A DNA stretch of 64,000 bases from Spirosoma panaciterrae DSM 21099. Its GTDB lineage: Bacteria > Bacteroidota > Bacteroidia > Cytophagales > Spirosomataceae. Location of the stretch: contig NZ_KB893172.1 in NCBI RefSeq assembly GCF_000374025.1, forward strand, positions 1 through 64,000. Direction: 5' to 3'. The first letter of the stretch is position 1; each line of letters starts with the position of its first letter. Position numbers and translations under genes: made by a program. The notes beneath the pieces are model-generated. The model was given only the letters and a program-made list of their open reading frames with translations, had not been told where the DNA came from and made no database searches. Positions 16,454 through 26,100 of this stretch are shown here, piece after piece.

Positions 16454-19102
16454 TTACACCTCGGCTCTTAGTACATCCAGCGGAGGTCTTGACAGTACTT
16501 CCCGACTATTGAACACACCGATCAGAATGGTCATTACGGTTACAAGCGAAGCTACCACTACCAAAGGAAGCACGGCTGGTTTATACGGAACTTCAAACAC
16601 AAATTGGGCTAACCCCCAGGTTCCGGCTATGGATAAGACAATACCCGAAAGGGCTGCTAACAAGCCCAGTAAGCCATATTCCAGAACGGTAATGCTTAAA
16701 ATCTGCTCCCGGCTGGCTCCTAAGGTGCGCAACAGAACACTTTCGCGAAGCCGCTGAAACTTGCTGATAACCACTGAGCTGGCCAGTACCAATAAACCCG
16801 TCAGGATGCTAAACAGAGCCATAAACTGGATGACGAACGAGATCTGCCCCAGAATTTCATCGACCGTTTTCAGAATAAGTCCCAGATCGATAGCCGAAAC
16901 ATTCGGGAATTGACTGACCAGTCCGCGCTGGAGCTGGGCCGAAACCTGATTGTTGGGTACGCGGGTCATCAGTACATGGAATTGGGGAGCCTGTTCCAGA
17001 ACACCCGACGGAAAAACGACCAGAAAATTAGTCTGTACCCGATTCCACTCAACGTCGCGCGTGCCGCCTACAATCGTCTGAATAGGAGCACCCTGCACGT
17101 TGAAATTCAGCGTATCGCCCAGTTTGAGATGCATCCGATCGAAGAAAGGCTTCTCCACGGAGATATAGACGGCACCATCGGCCTGATAAGGGGCTTTGCC
17201 CGAAACCAGCTTCTCCGATGAAATCAGTGTGTCGCGGTACGTAACCCGATACTCACGGGTAAAGGCCCATTTCGGCGGTCTGGCTGTGGTATCGTTTCGG
17301 TTTACGTGGTCCGTTTTGCCGTTAATATCCGATAACCGCATGGTCACGACCGGAACCTGCTGCAAAACGGGTAATTTTTGTTCGGCAACTAGTTTTTTTA
17401 CCCCGCCAAGCTGTTCATTCTGAATATCGAACAGAACCATGTTGGGCTGCTTGCCACTGGCCGATAGTTCGACCTGACCCAATAACAATCCCTGAGTGAG
17501 GTAAAGTGTAGCAATCAGGAAAGCCCCCAGCCCGATAGAGGTTACAAGAATCAATGTCTGGTTATTAGGTCGGTAGAGATTGGCCAGACTTTGCCGCCAG
17601 ACGTAACTCCACGAAGCGGGAAAAAACCGACGAACCAGCCAGATCAACCCTAACCCCAGTGCGGTCAATATACCAAAGGCCAGTAGCAAACCACCCGTAA
17701 AGCCAATAGCCAGCATCAGGTTTTGGGTCTGTAAATAAGCAAAACCAACCATAAAGGCAATCACCAGCAAGTACACCAGCCAGCGCAGTGGATCACGGCC
17801 GCTCAGGTCATCTTCATACGAGTTACGGATGGCCCGCAAAGGCGATACATTCCGAATCGCCAGCAGGGGCAATAGCGAAAATAGAACGGAAATCAGCAGA
17901 CCCGTGCCTAAACCACCCAGAATAGCCGGGAAGGATAAAGAGGTTTCGACGGTGACGGGCAGGAAATTGCTGAAGATACGCGGTAGGATCAACTGAATGG
18001 CTGAACCCACTAAGGCACCAATGGCGGCTCCTAAAAAGCCCATGATCGCCGTCTGGATCAGGTAAATCAGAAAGGCCTGTCGGCCGCTGGCACCGAGTGT
18101 CCGCAGAATAGCAACGGAGGCAATTTTCTCTTTTACATACAGTTGAACGGCACTGGCAACGCCCACACAACCTAACAACAACGCCACAAAAGCAACTAGG
18201 CTCAGAAACTTGGTCAAATCACCGAAGGCACGCCCGGTCTGTTTTTTTCGCCCGGCTACGGTATCGTAATTAATTCCTTCCTTTTCTAATTTGGGGCCGA
18301 CCTGCTTAATGATCTTTTCGACATCCGTACCATCCGTAAATCGGAAGTAGTATTTATAACTGACTCGGCTGCCACGCTGGAGTAAGTCTTCCGCCACAAA
18401 CGGCAGAAAGACCGTTGGCGCGACAGTGGTAGTTACAGTCGACTGACCTGGGGTTTTGAGCACGCGACCGATAATCTTGTAGGAAACCCCGCCTACTTGT
18501 ACGGAGTCACCAACCTGGGCGCCAAACTGAACCATCAGTGCGTCATCAACCAGTGCGTAATACGGTTTGGGCCGTTTTTGAAGTTGGTCTCGCCAGAGTT
18601 TCTCGGCCGACTGTGGGACAATCTGCCATTCGCCGTAATAGGGATAACTGTTCTGGGAGCCAAAATTGCTAACGCCCAGGGTTAAATTCTTGACCTGAGC
18701 CAACCTGACGCCCTGATTTTTGGGAAACGAAACCATCGACGCAAACGAAATTTCGTTGGTGTATTCGTAAGGGCTGTCAACTACATTCAGGCCATTGATC
18801 GTTTGAGAAGTAGTGGGAGTAACTTTCTTCAGCAGCGGGTAGAAAAGCTTTTCTTTCTTCGGGTCGTTAGTCGACAGCACTAAATCGGCACCTAGTAGTT
18901 CACGGGCCTGATCGTCGATACTTTGAGCCAGGTTATCGCCAAAGGAATTGATGGCTACCAGAGCAGCAATGCCCAGCACAATGGCCGACATGAACAGCAA
19001 CAGCCGCTGACGACTCCGGCGACTATCGCGCCAGGCCATCCGAAACAGCCAGCCTGCGTCGGGGCGGGGGAGGAGGTTTGTCTGAAAGTGAGGGGAATCC
19101 AT
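16454..19102 (-). CDS. FtsX-domain ABC transporter permease (YbbP/LolC-like)
   Basis: An 882-residue inner-membrane protein. A first helix lies near 35-55, followed by a large periplasmic domain, and FtsX permease blocks lie near 300-425 and 770-875, with additional helices near 440-500. This duplicated FtsX layout is that of E. coli YbbP. Such permeases pair with a LolD/MacB-type ATPase and act mechanically on periplasmic substrates or lipoproteins instead of importing solutes. The ATPase gene lies directly upstream (55-bp spacer), and an esterase is divergent beyond it, as in tesA-ybbA-ybbP. The spacer contains a long inverted repeat. The substrate is unknown. Confidence 0.88.
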   Translation of the reverse strand: MDSPHFQTNLLPRPDAGWLFRMAWRDSRRSRQRLLLFMSAIVLGIAALVAINSFGDNLAQSIDDQARELLGADLVLSTNDPKKEKLFYPLLKKVTPTTSQTINGLNVVDSPYEYTNEISFASMVSFPKNQGVRLAQVKNLTLGVSNFGSQNSYPYYGEWQIVPQSAEKLWRDQLQKRPKPYYALVDDALMVQFGAQVGDSVQVGGVSYKIIGRVLKTPGQSTVTTTVAPTVFLPFVAEDLLQRGSRVSYKYYFRFTDGTDVEKIIKQVGPKLEKEGINYDTVAGRKKQTGRAFGDLTKFLSLVAFVALLLGCVGVASAVQLYVKEKIASVAILRTLGASGRQAFLIYLIQTAIMGFLGAAIGALVGSAIQLILPRIFSNFLPVTVETSLSFPAILGGLGTGLLISVLFSLLPLLAIRNVSPLRAIRNSYEDDLSGRDPLRWLVYLLVIAFMVGFAYLQTQNLMLAIGFTGGLLLAFGILTALGLGLIWLVRRFFPASWSYVWRQSLANLYRPNNQTLILVTSIGLGAFLIATLYLTQGLLLGQVELSASGKQPNMVLFDIQNEQLGGVKKLVAEQKLPVLQQVPVVTMRLSDINGKTDHVNRNDTTARPPKWAFTREYRVTYRDTLISSEKLVSGKAPYQADGAVYISVEKPFFDRMHLKLGDTLNFNVQGAPIQTIVGGTRDVEWNRVQTNFLVVFPSGVLEQAPQFHVLMTRVPNNQVSAQLQRGLVSQFPNVSAIDLGLILKTVDEILGQISFVIQFMALFSILTGLLVLASSVVISKFQRLRESVLLRTLGASREQILSITVLEYGLLGLLAALSGIVLSIAGTWGLAQFVFEVPYKPAVLPLVVVASLVTVMTILIGVFNSREVLSRPPLDVLRAEV

Positions 19103-19106
19103 GATT

Positions 19107-19190
19107 AAAGAGCGAAAGAGTGAATGTGCGAAAGAGCGAAAAATCGGCTGAGGAGTATCACTCTTCCACTCTTTCGCTCTTTCGCTCTTT
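19107..19190. repeat. inverted repeat between ABC ATPase and permease
   Basis: Left arm 19107-19120 (AAAGAGCGAAAGAG) is the exact complement of 19177-19190, and the flanking sequence repeats GAAAGAGCG/GAAAGAGTG on both sides. The right arm overlaps the 3' end of the ATPase gene and encodes its last residues. The unit resembles the one near 48810. It could lower readthrough into the permease. Confidence 0.75.
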
Positions 19191-19859
19191 AGTATCAGTT
19201 ACTACCGTCCCTCCTTTGATTCGAATGATTCGCTGGGTTCGGGAGGCCAATTCCATATCGTGGGTGACCAGTACGAGGGTGGTTCCGGCTTCGCGGTTGA
19301 GTTCGAAGAGTAGATCAACAACCGTAGCGCTGGTATCGGCATCAAGATTTCCGGTGGGTTCGTCGGCAAAGAGGAGTTTGGGGCGGTTGGCAAAAGCGCG
19401 TGCCAGCGAAACCCGCTGCTGCTCGCCCCCCGAAAGCTGAGTAGGGTAGTGGTGGCCGCGCTGCCCCAGCCCGACCCGATCCAGCAGCGCCTGAGCGGTT
19501 TTAGCGGCTCCTTTTTCGCCCCGTAGTTCGAGGGGAACCATTACATTTTCGAGGGCGGTCAGCGTGGGTAAAAGCTGAAAATTCTGAAAGATGAACCCGA
19601 CATATTGGTTACGGATGGCGGCTCGCTGGTCTTCGTTAAGCGTATCCAGTCGAATGTCGTTCAGGTAGACACTGCCCGACGAAGCCCGGTCCAGCCCGGC
19701 GCACAAACCCAGTAATGTTGTTTTACCACTGCCCGACGGACCCACAATGGCAAAGGTATCTCCCGGTTCAAGCGTGAAGTTGACACCATGCAATACGGTC
19801 AGTTCACGGCCTCCGCTGGTATAGGTTTTGGTAAGATTTTCGACGCGCAGAATACTCAT
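19158..19859 (-). CDS. ABC transporter ATP-binding protein (YbbA/LolD-like)
   Basis: A 233-residue ATPase with Walker A GPSGSGKTT (40-48), Q-loop FQNFQLLPTL, signature LSGGEQQR (142-149), Walker B LLFADEPTGNLD (162-173) and switch VLVTHDMELA. It belongs to the LolD/MacB/YbbA group that partners with FtsX permeases, here the downstream 882-residue protein. The C-terminal residues TKERKSERVEE are translated from one arm of the intergenic inverted repeat, so this tail is probably recent and dispensable. It is divergent from the esterase gene. Confidence 0.93.
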   Translation of the reverse strand: MSILRVENLTKTYTSGGRELTVLHGVNFTLEPGDTFAIVGPSGSGKTTLLGLCAGLDRASSGSVYLNDIRLDTLNEDQRAAIRNQYVGFIFQNFQLLPTLTALENVMVPLELRGEKGAAKTAQALLDRVGLGQRGHHYPTQLSGGEQQRVSLARAFANRPKLLFADEPTGNLDADTSATVVDLLFELNREAGTTLVLVTHDMELASRTQRIIRIKGGTVVTDTKERKSERVEE

Positions 19860-19892
19860 GGAACAAAAAACGGTTGATACGACTTTTTGATG

Positions 19893-19958
19893 AACATAGA
19901 GAGGCAGAGAGCACTGAGAAATGTAGTTGAAACGTAGTGTTCTCTGCGTCTCTATGTT
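19893..19958. repeat. inverted repeat in the divergent ybbA/esterase spacer
   Basis: Arms 19893-19915 and 19936-19958 pair over 23 bases with two mismatches (unit AACATAGAGA-G/C-GCAGAGA). It occupies most of the 113-bp spacer between the ATPase start and the esterase start, so it must overlap the promoters or leaders of both genes. Confidence 0.8.
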
Positions 19959-19972
19959 TGGTATTAACTCCT

Positions 19973-20701
19973 ATGAAATCAATGAAGTTCTGGCAAAATC
20001 GACAAACGGTTTATTCTGTGATAAGCGGCCTGATCGTTTGCTTAACGGTCTGGAATTGCGGTTCATCAGATACCAAAACCGCTTCAGACTCAGGTGATAG
20101 TGCATCTAAAACCGCTGTCGCTTCGCCAGCGGCTCCGGCAAAAAAGAAAACGGTCCTCTTTTATGGCAACAGCCTGACGGCTGGGTACGGGGTTGAACCG
20201 TCGGAGGCATTTCCGGCACTGGTGGGTAAAAAGATTGATTCTCTGGGGCTGAATTATACCGTTGTCAATGCCGGGTTGAGTGGCGAAACCACAGCAGGGG
20301 GGAAAAGCCGGATAAGTTGGGTGATGCGCCAGCCCGTAGCTGTATTTGTGCTCGAACTGGGTGGTAACGACGGACTTCGGGGCATACCCTTAACCGCTAC
20401 CCGCCAAAACTTACAGGCCATCATGGATACGGTTCGGAGGAAAAGCCCGGAAGCCACCATCGTATTGGCTGGTATGCAGATTCCCCCCAACATGGGCGCC
20501 ACCTATACCCGGGATTTTCGGGGGTTGTTTAAAGAACTGGCCGATAAGAACAACGTCGTCCTGATCCCGTTTTTACTCGAAGGCGTCGGCGGTATTCCGG
20601 CATTGAACCAGCGTGATGGCATTCACCCTACACCTGAAGGCCACAAAATTGTAGCGAATACGGTCTGGAACGTGCTGAAGCCTGTGTTGGAAAAGGAGTG
20701 A
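19973..20701 (+). CDS. SGNH-family arylesterase/lysophospholipase (TesA-like)
   Basis: A 242-residue esterase with nucleophile S67 in FYGNSLTAGYG (block I), oxyanion block GGNDGLRG, and catalytic Asp/His in DGIHPTPEGH. These match TesA-type multifunctional esterase/lysophospholipase I. The N-terminus has a hydrophobic segment ending VWNCGSSD, so it is probably a lipoprotein (C29) with a Ser/Ala-rich linker; the lipobox is imperfect. I start at the ATG at 19973; an upstream GTG at 19937 lies inside the inverted repeat. It is divergent from the ABC ATPase, as in E. coli tesA-ybbA-ybbP, and ends 10 bp from a convergent gene. Confidence 0.88.
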   Translation: MKSMKFWQNRQTVYSVISGLIVCLTVWNCGSSDTKTASDSGDSASKTAVASPAAPAKKKTVLFYGNSLTAGYGVEPSEAFPALVGKKIDSLGLNYTVVNAGLSGETTAGGKSRISWVMRQPVAVFVLELGGNDGLRGIPLTATRQNLQAIMDTVRRKSPEATIVLAGMQIPPNMGATYTRDFRGLFKELADKNNVVLIPFLLEGVGGIPALNQRDGIHPTPEGHKIVANTVWNVLKPVLEKE

Positions 20702-20711
20702 CTATATTCGT

Positions 20712-23150
20712 TTAGAATGGATAGCCTACGCCGATGTTAAAAACGAGGTTCTGCTTTCGCCAATCAGGACTACCGAAGGCCATTTTATCGATGACCCATT
20801 CGTTGCCATCCGTTTTATAGGGTTTTCGTAAAGGGGTTGCCAGATCCAGGCGGATGAGGAAATATGACAAATCCAGACGAATGCCTACGCCTGCGCCTAC
20901 TGCAATCTGTTTGTAAAAATTAGATGAAAAGGTTTCAACATCCCCATCGAAATTTTCAAGGTTGTAATAGGTCCAGACGTTACCGGCATCGACAAACAAA
21001 GCGCCTTCCAGGTATTTATTAAATTTAAGCCGCAGTTCGGTATTCGCTTCTAGCTTCACATCACCTCCTCCATCCTGGAAGGGCGGCAGATTCCGAATGG
21101 TATCGCGGGTAAATAAACCCGGTCCGATTGCCCGAGGACGGAATGCCCGGATGCTATTGCTCCCACCCACAAAATACTGTTTCGTGAAAGGGATTTGGTA
21201 TCCTTTATAATTCCCATACGGAATACCTAACCCAGCAAACAGCCGATTGGCCAGCGTTAGTTTTGGGTTAAGCTGACGATAATAACGCAGATTAGCGTCG
21301 AATCGAACAAATTGAGCATACGGCACTCCAAATATGCCTTTACGATCATCGGTTGGTAATGGCTTTCGAAAGAAAAGGCTAGCTAAATTACCAGCAGCTT
21401 CAGCGTTTGCTGTAAACCGAAAGGTATTTGGCGAAATAGAACGGGCTGGTGAATTGTAGTTAAACGTGTATAACGAGCTGAGAATTAGCTGGTCCGACAG
21501 GAAAACGGTAGTCTGGTATTGGGACCTTATAATTTGTGGAATATCGGGGTTTGTTATAATGTCATAAACCCGATCTCCCACACTATTCAACGGTACGTAC
21601 ACATAGTTGATATTAAACGGCTGGAAAACATGCTCTACCTGCTGGTTCTGGCGCCAGGCATAGCCAAACGAAGTCTGAGCCGAGTTGATTCGATACAAGC
21701 CACCTCGAATAATTGTCTGATACCCAACAGTTGCGTTGGTTTTAGGCAATGCCTGCCGCTGATCGTATCGGAACCGAAATGGCGCCACTAACCTGGGAAA
21801 GCTTAAGGTGGCATCAGCCCCTAAGCGGTAGTTGGTTACGCTCTCACCGGCATCGCCGACCTGAAATTCGATCCCGGCATTGGCATTGACGGTAAGGAGT
21901 TCGGCCCGGTGAAGCGCGTTTCGGTTACGCCAACTCACAACGACCTGTGTACCGTTGAAGTTTGTAGAGCGAGAGGTTCCATCTAACTCGACCCGTATGG
22001 ACTTGGCTGGATAGGGGGTGAGGTAATAATGCACATCCAGCACGGCAGAGTCTCCTTGCTGGTCGGGATCGAATCGGTTACGGACAAATTTAAACGCGCC
22101 TACATTAATAAATCGTGACAGCGTCAAGTCCTGCATACGGCTGTTATACCGCTGACCGGGTAAGACGGTTACAATGTCGCGGAAGAGTTTGGAGTCGAAC
22201 CGACGCGTCGAGTCGATAACATGGAATTGTTGTTCGGTCTGATAAGCGCGTCGTCGGTTCGTGTCATTCCGAGCCGTCGACAGGTTATAGTTGGAGTATA
22301 TAAATACGTCACGAATGTAATACGGAACCCCAGCCGCTTCGGGCATATCGGGTTTGATGGCAAAATAAAGTTTTGTGCGATGGGTAGCCGTATCATTGTC
22401 GGCCAGTACGGCCACATAATCGGGCAGGAAATAGTAAAAGCCCCGTTGTTTGATGGACTGGCTGATGCGTTCGCGTTCCAGTTTTATGTTATCGAACAGA
22501 TAGGGATCGCCTTTTTTAATAATGGTTCGTCGGGAAGCTCCCAACAGCGCTTTTCGTACGGGTGTCGAATCGACCAGTACTCCCGTTGAGTCGATGTAAA
22601 ACCGTTGCTTTACATCCACATCGTAAACACCTCGTGCCTTGTAGCCATCTTCCTTGAGTCGGCCAGTGGCATCTGAGCCAAAATAGCCCTGGTTTTGTAA
22701 CGTTGCTTTAAAAATAGGGATGTTGGACGAAATCGCTTTGGCGCTGGCCAGCACGGGCTCCTGGCCAAATTTATTCCGGAACCAGGCCCGAAATCCATTC
22801 GGCTTTTTAGGCTCACCAAACAAATAATAAAAGCCAACTTTGTATGGGTAACCAAATAGTTGCTTGTTGGGGCGGGGACGGGCAATGCCTTCCAACTGGG
22901 TTTGCAAACCGCTTTGGTCATCTTTGGAAATGGTCGAATCGGCATGGATTACAACATCGGTTCCCATATAGAGCCGCTCGTTGGGAGGCAGATGTTTAGC
23001 GATGTTGCAGGCTCCCAATAACCATATAGAAAGTAAAAAGCAGGAAATAGGAGCGAAACGTAACCGGCGAAACGAAAAAACACCCTTTAGTTGATTCGGC
23101 CAGGAGAGAAGAATGGTGCAGTAATCGTGTAGTGTCGATAAGAATCTCAT
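20712..23150 (-). CDS. BamA/TamA-family outer-membrane assembly protein
   Basis: An 812-residue Omp85-type protein. The N-terminus has a signal segment ending LLGAC (C48) followed by NIAKHLPPNERLYMG, the usual lipoprotein opening of the Bacteroidota TamA-like proteins. POTRA-like domains follow to about residue 400. The C-terminal surface-antigen barrel carries KQYFVGGSNSIRAFRPRAIG, FVDAGNVW and LSYFLIRLDLATPLR and ends in an aromatic residue (GVGYPF). It probably inserts or secretes outer-membrane proteins together with the TamB-like protein encoded six bases upstream on the same strand. It is too divergent to be the essential BamA with certainty. Confidence 0.9.
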   Translation of the reverse strand: MRFLSTLHDYCTILLSWPNQLKGVFSFRRLRFAPISCFLLSIWLLGACNIAKHLPPNERLYMGTDVVIHADSTISKDDQSGLQTQLEGIARPRPNKQLFGYPYKVGFYYLFGEPKKPNGFRAWFRNKFGQEPVLASAKAISSNIPIFKATLQNQGYFGSDATGRLKEDGYKARGVYDVDVKQRFYIDSTGVLVDSTPVRKALLGASRRTIIKKGDPYLFDNIKLERERISQSIKQRGFYYFLPDYVAVLADNDTATHRTKLYFAIKPDMPEAAGVPYYIRDVFIYSNYNLSTARNDTNRRRAYQTEQQFHVIDSTRRFDSKLFRDIVTVLPGQRYNSRMQDLTLSRFINVGAFKFVRNRFDPDQQGDSAVLDVHYYLTPYPAKSIRVELDGTSRSTNFNGTQVVVSWRNRNALHRAELLTVNANAGIEFQVGDAGESVTNYRLGADATLSFPRLVAPFRFRYDQRQALPKTNATVGYQTIIRGGLYRINSAQTSFGYAWRQNQQVEHVFQPFNINYVYVPLNSVGDRVYDIITNPDIPQIIRSQYQTTVFLSDQLILSSLYTFNYNSPARSISPNTFRFTANAEAAGNLASLFFRKPLPTDDRKGIFGVPYAQFVRFDANLRYYRQLNPKLTLANRLFAGLGIPYGNYKGYQIPFTKQYFVGGSNSIRAFRPRAIGPGLFTRDTIRNLPPFQDGGGDVKLEANTELRLKFNKYLEGALFVDAGNVWTYYNLENFDGDVETFSSNFYKQIAVGAGVGIRLDLSYFLIRLDLATPLRKPYKTDGNEWVIDKMAFGSPDWRKQNLVFNIGVGYPF

Positions 23151-23156
23151 AACGGA

Positions 23157-26100
23157 TTAGTTCATCGTTGTACCCGGCGATGACTTCCGGAAGATTTCTG
23201 ATAACGTATTGTAGTCCATCGTAATGATGAAGCCAATACCTGTTTCAATAACATATCCATCCAGTACAGCCTGATAGTCGTTCCGTCGGTAGGCTCGCAG
23301 TACATACCGGCCATCGCGAGTGATATTGTAATTGGCCGAAACGTTGTCGAATACCTGATTCTGACTGGGCGTTGCTGCACTGGCCGCATTGTCCAGAACA
23401 AAGTTTTTGCCAACCGAAACCGTAACACGGCCTGCCAGAAAACTTCGGGATAGTCCTACGTTCAAATCAGTTCGTGATCCGTTGGTAGTACCACCTGTAT
23501 TGGCGCTACCGGCTTGGGAAAGCAAATTGAAGTCAACGTCAAAGCCTTTCAGTACACCCGAAGCCAAGCGCCCTAACTGGTCAGAAATAAGCTTACTAAC
23601 ACTGCTACGAGCAAGGTTTTCGGCTTGTGTATTCAGGCCACCATTGTCGGAGCCAGAGAAGAAATCCGAAGTGTTTTCAGGCAGGAATCGGTTCAGTACC
23701 AACAGGGCAAAAACCTGTTTATTAACCTGAGAGGGGTCTTGCCGCAGGGTATTTAATTTATTTTCAACGCTTGTACCTAAGGCGCTGGATTCCGCAATTG
23801 ACCCCGTTTCTGCTTCGGGTAGCCGTATGTCGAAGCTTAATTTGGGCGACGCCAGGTTGTCGCTAATAGTTAATAGAACCTCAAAAGGCAGCTTCCGCTT
23901 GAGCGACGAGGCATCCAGACTGGTTGATTCATTCCCAATCAGGTCGCCGGGTGGAGTTGAGACCTTGTAAATAGCTGTCATGTTAATATCGGCTTTGAGC
24001 GGATCGCCTGTAAAGTTGATATAGCCGCCTTTCTGAAGCTCAAACTTACGTTTTAGTACCTGATAGGTCAGGGAGTATTCGCCTTCGGTCACTTCGTATC
24101 GGCCCAGTACACTCACCTGGCCAGCGGCATTGACGCCCACATTGAGCCGCGCATTTCCGCGCACCCGCAGATTATCGCCATTGAGTTCATCGACCACAAT
24201 AGTCAGCTCCGATTTCTCGTCCGCTTCCAAATCGACGGAGATCGTTGAGTTTGTCAGCTTCTCAAAAGAAAGTCGGGGTGTCAGACTATCGCGTTTGGGC
24301 TGGTAGAGGTATTTGACCAGCGCCAGCGAATCGTTATGATTAATGAACGTAACGATACCGTTGGCCTCATTGGCACTGGCGGTTTCGTCGGGCAGTACCA
24401 TCGAAATTTTGCTACCATCTTCGAGTCGCACGGTACCATTGACCGAGGCATCGGAACCCGTTCCCTTGATGCGCAGATCGGTACTGACCGATGCCTGCCC
24501 GTAGGCGTAGTCGTTATCTTTACGGGAAGCATTCAGCACTTGAAAATGATCGGCCTGAACACGCAGATTATAGGCTGCATTGGGCAGGTTTTTCAATACA
24601 ACCGTACCATTCGTAGTTAACGTACGACCCAGTGAATCGCGCAGGCTAAAATCATTTAGTGTAATGGTCTGCCCTGAGAATGCCAGTTTTTCCTGGTCGA
24701 TGTGATAGGTCGAATTAAGTTGCTTAATATTGAACGCTACCGAATCGAAAGCGACGCTACCGTCCATTTCCGGATTGTCAATAGCCCCCGCTACGCTAAA
24801 GTCGCCAGTAAGTTTGCCTTTGGCCTGACGGAGTTCACCAAAACTAAAGGCTTCGATGGTTCGGGCGTCGAGTCGGTTGAGTTTAATCGCCAGATTCAGA
24901 GCCTCTTTGGCATTGGTTGGATTATAATATCCGGTTATGGTGGCATCGTTGTAGGGGCCAACCAGGGTGGTGTTGACACTGATTCTTCCTTCGGTTGTAT
25001 TGTTGAACCGGGCTGTCAGGTTGCCGATCGGTTTCTGCATCACCTGCAGGCTGTCGACATAAATTGACCCGATAAAGGCCAGACTTTGGTCGGTACCCAT
25101 ATAATTCCGCACCACCACCGTTCCATTCAGTTCGCCACTGGCCAGCGTAGTGTCCTGATTGGCCAGACGTGCCAGATTTGCGACATCGAGCGACCGGGCC
25201 GTAACGCGAATCGGGGCGTTGCCATACTGCTCGGTGCTGCTGATTTCGAGCGATTGCTGCCCTTGCTCGATGTGCAGGTTGTTGATCAGCACGCCATTGT
25301 TACCATACTGCGCAAAGCCACTTGTATCGGTCTGCCAGCGCTGGTAATTGGTCAGGAGTCCATTCCGGGCAAACTGGAATCGATAACTGGAATCAATCAC
25401 GCTGAGTGTGCCCGCCAGGCCATGCAAATCCCGATTGATCGAATCTTTATTGACTGCCGAAAAGCGGAACTGATTGTTGGCGGCAATCCCGTTCAGATCA
25501 GTTTCCCGGATGGTCATGCCATTATACAGCACCCCGGCAATCCGGCCATCTACTTTAAGCTGGTTGTTGGCACCACGTAGGGCAAAGGAACTTCCCTGTA
25601 GGGTGGTCGTATCGTACACAATCACACCCGTTCGGAGAGTGGCCGAAAGGGTCGTATCCCGATTGTTATCCAGATACGCATCGAGCCGTACGGTGTCCAT
25701 GCGGGTAAGGGCCGGTACAAACGCCTGGAAAAGCGGATTTTGATAGGCTTTCAGCGATAGGGTAAACGCGTGTGGTGGCGGAATGCGTTTGTAGGCCAAG
25801 GCCGGTAGCGCAATGTATTGACTGATTTCGCCTGCAATGATGTCGTAAAGTTGTGGGTAATTGAACTGGCCATCCAGTTTAAGCCGGGCACCGGGCAATT
25901 GAGCAATTACGCTTTTGTTGAGACCATTGGCATCCAGACGAGCATACAGCGAATCGACGGGGTAACTTTTGCCGTTCAGATCGAGCACCGCATCCTGAGC
26001 CGAAATTGTACCGACGGGCTTTTCGGGATTGGTCGACGTCATGTTCATAACGATACGTCCTTTCAGCGATAGCGGGTCTTTGTAAAGTTTCAGTTTTTGC

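Noticed and set aside
24702..25067. 121-codon plus-strand frame inside the tamB-like gene
   Set aside because: It is antisense to a well-supported coding region and shows no protein family; an overlap artefact.
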